A stretch of DNA of 39,079 bases, taken from Acidobacteriota bacterium. Its GTDB lineage: Bacteria > Acidobacteriota > Vicinamibacteria > Fen-336. Under the pieces are notes generated by a model. The model did no database searches, was not told the DNA's origin, and was given only the letters and a program-made list of their open reading frames with translations. Positions within the stretch are counted from its first letter, which is position 1, and each line of letters opens with the position of its first letter. A program made the position numbers and the translations under genes. This document shows, one piece after another, positions 9,801-16,776 of the stretch. The stretch covers positions 68,596 to 107,674 of the forward strand of contig QHVM01000086.1 in assembly GCA_003223555.1 (NCBI GenBank), written 5' to 3'.

Positions 9801-12800
9801 GCCGGTGAGCCGGGCGACCACCCGGCCGCCGGTGTCGATGAGCGCGATCTCGCCCTCCACCGCGTTATCCATGCGCTTCCGGATCTGGGCATGGCAGAAG
9901 AGCGCCTCGCGAGGATCGAGCTGCCCCGAGAACCGCACGCTCCGGCAGCCCATCGGGAGGTAGAGCCGCTGGTCGTTCTCGGGGAGGAGCGCCACCAGCG
10001 CCTGCAGGCAGGGATCCAGCCAGACCGGATCCAGGCTGAGGCTGCCGTCGGCGGCGACTCGCGCCGCCTCGGACTCCGGCAGCGTGATCCCGGCCAACAG
10101 CTCGCTGTCACCCCGCAGCAGCCAGCGGACGCCGCGGAGCCGCGGGCCGTAGTCGAGGCCGCGGTCGCGGAGCATCGCGTACAGCGTTTCGGTGTCGAAC
10201 CAGGTCGCCGCGCGCGCGTCGAGATCACCGAGCCGGACGTACTCCTCGGGCGGCGCGAGCAGGCTCCGGCGGATGCGGGCGGTGGCGTGCCGGGTCCAGG
10301 AGGTGCGGGCGTCGCGCGGACGGCTGTAGATCGCCACCGTCTGGGTGGCCTCGTCGTAGGTGGTGCGGACGACCGGCTCGTCGCTGCCCGAGACCACGAG
10401 CGCGTTCTCGAAGCGGACATCCTCGAGCATATGCGGCTCGGCGAGGTCGAGCGCGCGCCGCACCGCGAGGGCCATCTCGATGTACGTGACGCCGGGCACG
10501 ACCAGCGAGCCGCGGACCCGGTGATCCTGGAGGCAGGGCAGGAACTGCGCGTTGAGCCCGCGCTCCCAGGTCGGCATGGGGGCCGAGATCTTCGGCCCGA
10601 GCAGGGTGTGCTCGTTCGGGCCCCGGCGGTCGGTGAGCGCCTCCTCGGACTCCTGCCAGTGCTTCTCGCGCTGCCAGGGATAGCTGGGGAGCGGCGTGAA
10701 GCGGCAGCCCTCGGGATAGAGACGCGGCCAGGCGATGCGGACGCCGGCGACGTACAGCTCGGCCAGGGCCTTGGCGAAGGTCTTTCGCTCGGGCTCCTGC
10801 CGCTTGAGCGAGAAGACGGTGCGGGCCTCGACGCGCGCCTCCGCGCAGCACTCCGTGATCGAGGCCGAAAGGACCGGGTGGGGGCCGAGCTCGAGGAAGA
10901 GGCGGTGCCCGTCCTTCAGGAGCTGGCCGACCGCCTTCGCGAACAGGGTGGGCTCGCGGATGTTGTCGCACCAGTACTCGGCGTCATACGACACGCCCTC
11001 GACGCGCCCGCCCAGAACCGTGGAGTACGTGGGGAGGTTCCCCGCCGACGGCCGGAGCGAGGCCAGACACCGGCGCAACTCCGGCTTGAGGGCGTCCATG
11101 GCCGGGCTGTGATAGGGCACCTCGACCTTCAGGACGCGGTTGAAGGTGCCGCGCGCCTCCAGCTCGGCCGCGATCGCCTCGATCGCCGGCGCTGTGCCGG
11201 ACAGGGTCAGCGCGGTCGGTCCGTTGATGGCGGCGATCGAAACGGAGTCCTCCCGCCCGCGGATCACCGCGCGGGCGCCCTCCTCCGACAGGCCCACCGC
11301 CAGCATCTTGCCGAGTCCCGCCGCCTTGGCCTGGATCCGGCTCCGCTCGTAGATCGCGAGCACGGCCTGCTCGAGGTCGAAGCGCCCCGCGGCGAAGGCC
11401 GCCGCCACCTCTCCGGCGCTGTGGCCGATCACCGCCGCCGGCTCGATGCCCGCGCGCCGCCACAGCTCGAGCAGGCCGAGCTGGACGAACATGTTCGCGG
11501 GCTGGGCGATGTCGGTGCGCGCCATGCGGGAGGACTTCTCGTCGGGGACGAGCATCTGGGCGAGGAGCGACCAGCCGGCGAGGTGCTGGAAGGCGGCGTC
11601 GCAGCGATCGAGCGTGGAGCGGAAGAGCGCGTCCTGCTCGTACAGCTCGCGGCCCATGGCCCACCACTGGGGCCCCATCCCGGTGAACACGAAGACCGGG
11701 CGCGGCGCGGGGCCCTGGAGGGTCCGGCCGGACGCGCCGCCTTCCGCGGGATTCCGGGCGGCGAACGACGCCAGCCTTGCCGCGAGGTCGGCGGCGTCCT
11801 CGGTGGCCACGAGGGCGAGCCGGTGCTCGTGATGGCTGCGCCGGGTGGCCGCGGAGAAGCAGACGTCCGCGAGCGGCGCCCGGTTCGGCGCGCCGAGGAG
11901 GTCGGCGTAGGACTGCGCGAGCGCGCGGAGGGCTTCGGGGCTCCGGGCCGAGACTGGGAGGAGCGCCGGCTCGGTCAGCTCCGGCGTACCCGGGCGGGGT
12001 GCGGCCGGCGGGGCCTGCTCGATGAGGCAGTGGGCGTTGGTGCCGCCGTAGCCGAACGAGTTGACGCCCATCCGGAGAGGCTCGTCCCTCCTGGGCGTGA
12101 GTGCTTCGACCTTCCGGGGAATGCGCAGCCCGAGAGAGTCGAACGGGATGCGCGGGTTGGCCTGCTGCAGGTTGGCTTGCGGGGGAAGCTGCCGGTGCTG
12201 GAGGCACAGGCTGGCCTTGATGAGCCCGGCCACGCCGGCGGCCGCCTCGAGGTGACCGATGTTGGCCTTGAGCGAGCCGACCCAGGGGCCGGGGCCGTCG
12301 CGCCGCTTCGACACGTTGCCGAGCCCGCTCATCTCCGCGGGGTCTCCGACCGCGGTCCCCGTCCCGTGGGCCTCGAACGCGTGGATCTCCGCCGGGTCCA
12401 CCGAAGCGCTGGCACACACGCGGCGGATCAGGGCTTCCTGGGCTTGCGAGCTGGGCGCCGTCATGGACTCGGTCCGTCCGTCCTGGTTGACGCCGGTGCC
12501 GCGGATGAGCGCGTAGATGCGGTCCTGGTCGCGCCGCGCATCGGCGAGCCGCTTCAACACCACGAGGGCCGCGCCTTCACCGCGTCCGTAGCCGTCGGCG
12601 CGCGCGTCGAATCCCTTCGAGTAGCCGTCGGCGGACAGGAACTTGCCCTTGCTCATCGCGACGAAGATCTCGGGCCGGAACATGACGTTCACGCCGCCCG
12701 CCAGGGCGAGCGAGGTCTCGCCGCTCCATAGGTCCTGGCAGGCGAGGTGGACCGCCACCAGCGAGGACGAGCATGCGGTGTCGAGCGAGATGCTGGGACC

Positions 12801-13340
12801 GCGGAAGTCGAGCATGAAGGACAGCCGGTTGGAGAGCACCGTCATCGTGGCGCCGACCGCGGTGTGGGGGCCGATCAGGTCGCGGTTCATCGGCCCCATG
12901 TGCGTGAGCATGCTGTCGAGCATGAACCCGCCGACGTACACGCCGGTCGGGCTGCCGGCAAGGTCGTCCGGAGGAAGGCCGGCGTCCTCCAGGCCCTCCC
13001 AGGCCACCTCGGCCAGGAGTCGCTGCTGCGGATCGAGCACCGCGGCCTCCCGCGGCGAGATGCCGAAGAACGCCGCGTCGAAGGCGTCGATCGCCTCCTC
13101 GAGGAACCCGGCGGCGCGGACGTACGTCTTGCCCGGCTTGCTCGGGTCCGGATCGTAGTAGCGGCGGTGGTCCCAGCGGTCGCGCGGGACCTCGACGATC
13201 GCGCAGCGTCCCTGGGTGAGGAAGTCCCAGAGGCGGCGCGGCGAGCTGGCGCCGCCTGGGAAGCGGCAGCCGATGCCGATGACTGCGATGGGGTCGCGCA
13301 AGGTGCCGGGCAAGACGCCCTCAGAGTGGCTGGTGCTCAT
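6837..13340 (-). CDS. Type I polyketide synthase, one module: KS-AT-DH-ER-KR-ACP
   Basis: 2167 aa. KS at about 17-440 with DTACSSSL (Cys190), His325 in EAHGTGT and His363 in NIGHLE, so it is an active-type condensing KS. AT at about 545-835 with GHSAGE (Ser641); the specificity position reads VPYH (741-744), neither HAFH nor YASH. DH at about 910-1190 with His940 in the DHRVRGSLVVPG stretch and Asp1109 in WLDPCLQ. A KR structural half follows at about 1220-1400. ER at about 1440-1740 has a shortened front and a nucleotide motif GNAGGIG (1576-1582). KR at about 1765-1950 has TGGFGGFG, Ser1903, Tyr1916 and Asn1920, and LED at 1859-1861 (B-type-like). ACP has GVDSL (Ser2077). There is no loading module and no thioesterase. 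The ATG has GAGG 6 nt upstream. The chain should pass to the NRPS condensation domain encoded immediately downstream. Confidence 0.97.
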   Translation of the reverse strand: MSTSHSEGVLPGTLRDPIAVIGIGCRFPGGASSPRRLWDFLTQGRCAIVEVPRDRWDHRRYYDPDPSKPGKTYVRAAGFLEEAIDAFDAAFFGISPREAAVLDPQQRLLAEVAWEGLEDAGLPPDDLAGSPTGVYVGGFMLDSMLTHMGPMNRDLIGPHTAVGATMTVLSNRLSFMLDFRGPSISLDTACSSSLVAVHLACQDLWSGETSLALAGGVNVMFRPEIFVAMSKGKFLSADGYSKGFDARADGYGRGEGAALVVLKRLADARRDQDRIYALIRGTGVNQDGRTESMTAPSSQAQEALIRRVCASASVDPAEIHAFEAHGTGTAVGDPAEMSGLGNVSKRRDGPGPWVGSLKANIGHLEAAAGVAGLIKASLCLQHRQLPPQANLQQANPRIPFDSLGLRIPRKVEALTPRRDEPLRMGVNSFGYGGTNAHCLIEQAPPAAPRPGTPELTEPALLPVSARSPEALRALAQSYADLLGAPNRAPLADVCFSAATRRSHHEHRLALVATEDAADLAARLASFAARNPAEGGASGRTLQGPAPRPVFVFTGMGPQWWAMGRELYEQDALFRSTLDRCDAAFQHLAGWSLLAQMLVPDEKSSRMARTDIAQPANMFVQLGLLELWRRAGIEPAAVIGHSAGEVAAAFAAGRFDLEQAVLAIYERSRIQAKAAGLGKMLAVGLSEEGARAVIRGREDSVSIAAINGPTALTLSGTAPAIEAIAAELEARGTFNRVLKVEVPYHSPAMDALKPELRRCLASLRPSAGNLPTYSTVLGGRVEGVSYDAEYWCDNIREPTLFAKAVGQLLKDGHRLFLELGPHPVLSASITECCAEARVEARTVFSLKRQEPERKTFAKALAELYVAGVRIAWPRLYPEGCRFTPLPSYPWQREKHWQESEEALTDRRGPNEHTLLGPKISAPMPTWERGLNAQFLPCLQDHRVRGSLVVPGVTYIEMALAVRRALDLAEPHMLEDVRFENALVVSGSDEPVVRTTYDEATQTVAIYSRPRDARTSWTRHATARIRRSLLAPPEEYVRLGDLDARAATWFDTETLYAMLRDRGLDYGPRLRGVRWLLRGDSELLAGITLPESEAARVAADGSLSLDPVWLDPCLQALVALLPENDQRLYLPMGCRSVRFSGQLDPREALFCHAQIRKRMDNAVEGEIALIDTGGRVVARLTGVECAALADHEETSPRPAFYDWTYEHVFEDAPPDEAPPGPATTPGGWVLFADEGGIGAELARALQRSGVQHLAQVTRGDSFVQESKTSFRVRPGSADDAARLFAALDRSRFASVAYLFGLREAGSSDRVGSDDTHALLRVVTAMAPGGDASIYVVTRDAERAVPGDTVSSLSASPLIGLARVVPAELPHLRTRTIDLPRDASPSEAATVERLARELLSGSAEDEVALRGQRRLVRRLRAKPIPAWEEQSEAASAAAATKEARRYFEVALDGSERRPRRASRRPPGRGEIEVEVDRATLTRGTATRGRRSTAAPWPVELGGVIASLGEDVAGYAAGQPVHALLGRAPVAIGTHVILRLGRDLVMAGASHGRLLPFLAAECALHAHGRILGSERLLVLGNAGGIGLATIEVGRAAGAQVAAVLDPAVDAAPDGIRAFDRRSPALAEEIMEWAGGGGVDVLVNASLDPEPTIAGVLGPFGRFVDAGPLAPVEGLFAAAWSRGASCSRVDVAALLQQRPQEAVARLQAVLERFERLPELPADGLPAARATDGLRWLSERARQDGIARLTLAFAGSEPASLAPAADERLFDANATYLVTGGFGGFGLALARWMVAEGARHLVLTGRKGASTPEARELVGELEAAGARVIAVAADVSNEDDMGAVLARIDREHAPLRGVFHTAAVLEDAPLADLDLDRIRRVMAPKAGGAWVLHVLTRDRPLDFFVLFSSVSALIGNPRQGNYVAANAFLDALAEHRAALGLAGTSIHWGVLGEIGMAGDQSVRAYLESLGLRAMPPASALAALGRVLRVRTHEIGIMDVAWPTLGRAAPHLGRSPRTAHLVGDDAGAARSEAEQLRHHLSSLAPEARQGEIARFLSERLAHILQLPLERVDPEKSLSALGVDSLLSMQVQGTIREALGVEIPALDLLRAGSLVQVALSLSTRLEGGAAAAPAPAADTAKAQIERQVSNLSESEVDSILRAMLEAEKAPKEAAP
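6848..6854 (-). promoter_or_regulatory. Shine-Dalgarno AAGGAGG deciding the CTG start of the NRPS
   Basis: On the minus strand AAGGAGG is followed by a 7-nt spacer and then CTG, whose last two bases open the PKS stop codon TGA. The site lies inside the last codons of the PKS. Other genes here use ATGA or GTGA overlaps (yjjX-like/tdk, the Lol-like operon, pilT/recX), so CTGA fits the same layout with a rarer start codon. Confidence 0.6.
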
Positions 13341-13488
13341 ACGGTGCCTCGCCAGCTTTTGTTCGAGCCCCCCGCGCGTCCACTCCTGACGTGAGTGTCG
13401 GCCGTCACAGGCGGCTCAAGGACCGCCGGGTCCGACACGAACCCGCCGGACCGTCCTCGGCGCCGCCTTGTCTCCGGTTGAAGGGCAC

Positions 13489-13518
13489 ACACTACCCCCT
13501 TCGCGGGGAGAGCGTCAA
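13489..13518 (-). promoter_or_regulatory. Candidate sigma70-type promoter of the PKS-NRPS operon
   Basis: In the 213-nt gap upstream of the PKS, the minus strand reads TTGACG (13518-13513) and, 18 nt on, TAGTGT (13494-13489). The spacer holds a small inverted repeat, CCCC-GCGAA-GGGG. The rest of the gap (13341-13553) shows no gene. The -35 is good and the -10 only fair, so this is a candidate; transcription from further upstream through 13554-14927 is also possible. Confidence 0.35.
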
Positions 13519-13553
13519 GACAGGTCAGCCGGCAGACAGGTCCGCCGCTCAGC

Positions 13554-14927
13554 TCAGGGGGAGGCCAGCTCCGTCTCGATCGAGAAGACTCCCTCCAGCG
13601 TCGTCAGGACGAGGCGCAGGCGCCCGGCGTCGCCGTGGACCGCGAAGGCCCCGTCCTCGGTGAAGCCCAGCTCGCTGAAGCTCCGGTCTCCGGTCGCGGA
13701 CTCCGGCTGCCGCGCCATCGCAGCCGCGTCACGCACGTCGCAGATCGTCCGTGCGGTCCTGCGCTCGAGCACGGCCCCATCCAGCGTGCCGGCCGTCTTG
13801 CCGTCGCGCCACAGCAGCAAGCGCACGCGGCCATGCTCCCCCGCGCCGCGCACCACGATCTGGTAGGCGCCAGGCGAGAGCGCGTCCCCGGCGGCGGTCC
13901 GGGCCGGGCGATCCAGGGCGAGACGCTCGAGCAGCTCGCCGTGAAGGATCGCCTCGGTGGGGGAGCTCGATTCGGCCTGCGGGCCGGGCTGTCCCAGCTC
14001 GGTTCCGATCGAGAAGCCTCCGGCGCGCACGCCGGTCAGTCCTCGCGTCTTCGTCCAGGTGCCGGACGGGCCGATGTCATCGGGCCGTACGCACAGGGTC
14101 TGCTCTTCCCCGCCCTCCATGTGCACCACGTCGGGCGACTTGTTGGCCAGGCGCAACGGCAGGGCCTCCCGCAGCGCCTCGACGCCAGTGACCGTGATCG
14201 TGACGGTCGTGTGCTGGCCGGACAGCAGGTTCGTGGTGGGGGCGGAGAGGCGCACGCCCACGTTGCGGTAGGTGCCGCGGGCGACCACCTGGCCCCGCTC
14301 GCTGACCTCCATCGGGGCCGGCCCCACCTCCTCCTGCGGGCCGCGCACGACGAGCTGGCGCGGGGACTCCGCCATGGGTTGAGCCGGCTTCCCCCCGATC
14401 TTCACGCTCGAGTCGGAAAGGTCGCCGTCGAAGGCGCCGGTGATGCGCACCGGCCCACCGCTCTGGCCGAGCGCCGGCAGCCGGTAGCTCGGCGGCGGAA
14501 GGGCGGCCGCGCCGAGCGGAGCGTTCACTTCGCCGGCCGGCCGTCCCCGAGGGTCGAAGAGCACGACGGCGAGCCGGGGGGCGCCCGCGGGCACGGTGAA
14601 CGTCCGCACGGGCTGACTCGCCGGCGCCCGCTGTCCGTCCAGCTCCACCAGGTAGCTGTTCAGCTCCCGGCGCTGTCGGGCCTGGTCGCGCTCGCCGGCC
14701 GCCGCCGGCACCGGGTTCACCGTCGCGCTGGCCGTGTCGCCGGGCAGGAGGTCATCTGGCAGGTTGACGTAGATGCTTCCGGCGGGCATGCGGAAGGTAG
14801 CGATGTGGACCCCCGGCACCGATTCAAGGGATCCTGCACCCGGGTCCGCGGGGGCGACGGCGGTCCCTCCGGCGAGCAGCGTCGCCATTCCCATCGCGAG
14901 TGATGGGCTTCTCCGATCGACGCGCAT
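13554..14927 (-). CDS. Secreted protein of unknown function with TIG-like Ig-fold segments
   Basis: 457 aa. The N-terminus MRVDRRSPSLAMGMATLLAG has basic residues followed by a hydrophobic stretch and a small-residue cleavage region near 25-30, so export is likely. No catalytic motif is apparent. Segments near 155-210 (pattern G-F-D-G-D-L ... V-K-I-G-G-K-P-A ... Q-L-V-V) look like an IPT/TIG immunoglobulin-like fold, and a second beta-rich part (about 225-330) contains a VTVTGVEAL-type strand series. It precedes the PKS in the same orientation with a 213-nt gap, so a link to the biosynthetic locus is possible but not shown. The ATG at 14927 has only a weak AGGA upstream. Confidence 0.75.
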   Translation of the reverse strand: MRVDRRSPSLAMGMATLLAGGTAVAPADPGAGSLESVPGVHIATFRMPAGSIYVNLPDDLLPGDTASATVNPVPAAAGERDQARQRRELNSYLVELDGQRAPASQPVRTFTVPAGAPRLAVVLFDPRGRPAGEVNAPLGAAALPPPSYRLPALGQSGGPVRITGAFDGDLSDSSVKIGGKPAQPMAESPRQLVVRGPQEEVGPAPMEVSERGQVVARGTYRNVGVRLSAPTTNLLSGQHTTVTITVTGVEALREALPLRLANKSPDVVHMEGGEEQTLCVRPDDIGPSGTWTKTRGLTGVRAGGFSIGTELGQPGPQAESSSPTEAILHGELLERLALDRPARTAAGDALSPGAYQIVVRGAGEHGRVRLLLWRDGKTAGTLDGAVLERRTARTICDVRDAAAMARQPESATGDRSFSELGFTEDGAFAVHGDAGRLRLVLTTLEGVFSIETELASP

Positions 14928-14962
14928 CCGGCGGGCATCCTACTTCAGAAAGAGTCCTTCAC

Positions 14963-15003
14963 CCGTCCACGTCACGCCAAGCGCGCGGCGCGCTTGTGGA
15001 CGG
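14963..15003. repeat. Nested inverted repeat in the divergent intergenic region, possible operator
   Basis: Between the secreted-protein gene (minus) and the propeller gene (plus) an inner perfect palindrome has arms AAGCGCGC/GCGCGCTT around one G (14979-14995). Outer arms CCGTCCAC (14963-14970) and GTGGACGG (14996-15003) are exact reverse complements. The flanking genes diverge, so this is not a terminator. It overlaps TTGTGG (14994-14999), a possible -35 for the plus-strand gene. Confidence 0.5.
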
Positions 15004-15028
15004 TGGGCGGTCATGCCAGCATTCCCCC

Positions 15029-16034
15029 ATGACATCGAACATCTTCTTCCTGTTCCTGCCCGCCTCGATGCTCTTCGGCGCCTCCGCCGGGCCGGCGGTT
15101 GCGTATGACGATCCGGTCGCGAGCAAGAGCGCGGCCTACTCGGTGCGGTCGCTGCCGCTGCCCGGTGCCGGCGACGACGGCATCTCGATGGACTACGTCG
15201 CGTTCGACCCCCACACCGGCTTCGTGTGGGTCCCCGCCGGCAACACCGGTGCGGTCGACGTGGTGGACACCGCCAGCGGCAAGGTGACCCAGCTCTCCGG
15301 CTTCCCGACCGCGGAGGTGGAGGCGCGGGGCCGCAAGCGCGTCGTCGGCCCCAGCTCCGTGACCATTGGCGACGGGGTCGTCTTCGTCGGCAACCGGGGC
15401 GATTCGTCGGTCTGCGCGGTGGACGCCCGCTCGCTCAAGAAGGGGACGTGCGGACGTCTCGACTCGATGCCCGACGGCATCGCCTACGTCGCGGCGACGA
15501 AGGAGGTCTGGGTCACGACGCCCCGCGACCGGTCGGTCCGTGTCCTCGACGCGGCCACCCTGGCCCAGAAGGCCAGGCTCGCCCTCGACGGCCAGCCGGA
15601 AGGTTTCGCGGTCGACGCCCGGCGGTCACGGTTCTACACGAACCTCGAGGACAAGGACCGCACGCTGGCCATCGACCTGGCGAGCCGGCGGACGGTCGCG
15701 ACCTGGAACCCATCGTGCGGGGAGCTGCGACGCGCGCGCGGAGGTGCTCGACGCCGGACACGGCGGTGCGGTGCTGTCCTCGGTGGACACCGGCGACGGC
15801 GTCGACGACATCGCCTACGCGCCCTCGACCCGCCAGCTCTACGTCGGCGCGGCCCGGGCCGCCCGGCTCACCGTCGCCCGGGTCGACGACGCCGGCAAGC
15901 TGACCGTGGCGGCCCAGGTGCCGACCCGGGAGGGGGCTCGCAACGGGGTCGTGGCGAGCGATGGCACGGTGTACCTGGCGCATTCCGGGGCCGTGAAGCT
16001 GAACGAGCTGGTCGTGGTGGCGCCCCGGAAGTGA
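15029..16034 (+). pseudogene. YncE/NHL-type beta-propeller secreted protein, internally deleted and frameshifted
   Basis: The ATG at 15029 opens a signal peptide (MTSNIFFLFLPASMLFGASA, cleavage after AVA) and propeller-blade repeats of the YncE/SMP-30-like kind: G-F-V-W-V-P, V-D-V-V-D, V-F-V-G-N-R-G-D and so on. Coding sense is good up to the N-P-S-C-G-E residues near 15721. It then resumes in another frame from about 15735 (C-D-A-R-A-E-V-L-D-A-G) to the TAG at 16034. By blade periodicity about 20 residues seem to be missing at the junction, as well as the frame change. Both halves otherwise look intact, so the lesion is either recent or an assembly or sequencing error. The rhomboid gene follows after 18 nt. 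Confidence 0.7.
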
Positions 16035-16052
16035 TCTCCCGCGGCGAGACGC

Positions 16053-16757
16053 ATGTTCCCCTACAAGGACGAGAACCCGTCGGTCCTGATCCCCGTCGTG
16101 ACGATCGCCATCGTGGCGGTCAACGTCGCGTGCTGGATCTTCGTCCAGGGCCTCGGGAACGAGCCCGCGCTCTCGACCTCCGTATGCGAGCTGGGCCTCA
16201 TCCCGGCCGAGTTCCTCCACCGCCTGCCGGCCGGATACGCGGTCCAGGTCAGCCCGGCCGCCGCATGCGTCATCGGGGACTCGGCGTCGTGGTACTCGCC
16301 CCTCACCGCCATGTTCCTGCACGGCGGCTGGTTCCACCTCTTGAGCAACATGTGGTTCCTGATCGTGTTCGGGGACAACGTGGAGGACGCGATGGGCCAC
16401 GCGCGCTATGCGGTCTTCTACGTCCTCACGGGCCTCGCGGCGGCCGCCGTGCAGATGATGGCGAGCCCGGGATCGCCGGTGCCCATGGTGGGGGCCTCGG
16501 GTGCGATCAGCGGCGTGATGGGCGCGTACGTGATCCTCTACCCGCTGGTACGGGTCCACACGCTCGTCTTCCTGGGCATCTTGATCACGCGGGTGGCGCT
16601 GCCCGCCTACCTGATGCTCGGCTACTGGTTCTTGATCCAGCTCCTGGGCGGGCTGCCGGCGGTGGGGGGCGGGGCGGCGAGCGGGGTCGCGTTCTGGGCC
16701 CACGTCGGCGGGTTCGTGGCGGGCGGGCTGCTCATCCCGTTCTTCAGTCTGGCCTGA
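16053..16757 (+). CDS. Rhomboid family intramembrane serine protease
   Basis: 234 aa, an integral membrane protein that cuts transmembrane substrates within the bilayer. The N-terminus MFPYKDENPS followed by a hydrophobic helix is typical of the bacterial group. The L1-loop stretch HGGWFHLLSNMWFL (90-103) contains His90 and Asn99. The catalytic Ser149 lies in GASGAISG and the catalytic His217 in FWAHVGGFVAGG. About six membrane segments are visible (12-32, 95-108, 120-136, 150-165, 170-198, 208-232). It lies 18 nt after the broken propeller gene and converges on the DUF4388 gene with a 19-nt gap. The substrate is unknown. Confidence 0.93.
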   Translation: MFPYKDENPSVLIPVVTIAIVAVNVACWIFVQGLGNEPALSTSVCELGLIPAEFLHRLPAGYAVQVSPAAACVIGDSASWYSPLTAMFLHGGWFHLLSNMWFLIVFGDNVEDAMGHARYAVFYVLTGLAAAAVQMMASPGSPVPMVGASGAISGVMGAYVILYPLVRVHTLVFLGILITRVALPAYLMLGYWFLIQLLGGLPAVGGGAASGVAFWAHVGGFVAGGLLIPFFSLA

Positions 16758-16776
16758 AGCGCCCGGCGGACACCCG

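Noticed and set aside
106-12731. Very long open frames on the plus strand opposite the NRPS and PKS (for example 106-3612, 3766-6429, 6747-9299, 9399-12731)
   Set aside because: They are antisense shadows in GC-rich DNA: Arg/Ala/Gly-rich, with no recognisable domain, while the minus strand carries complete PKS and NRPS motifs.
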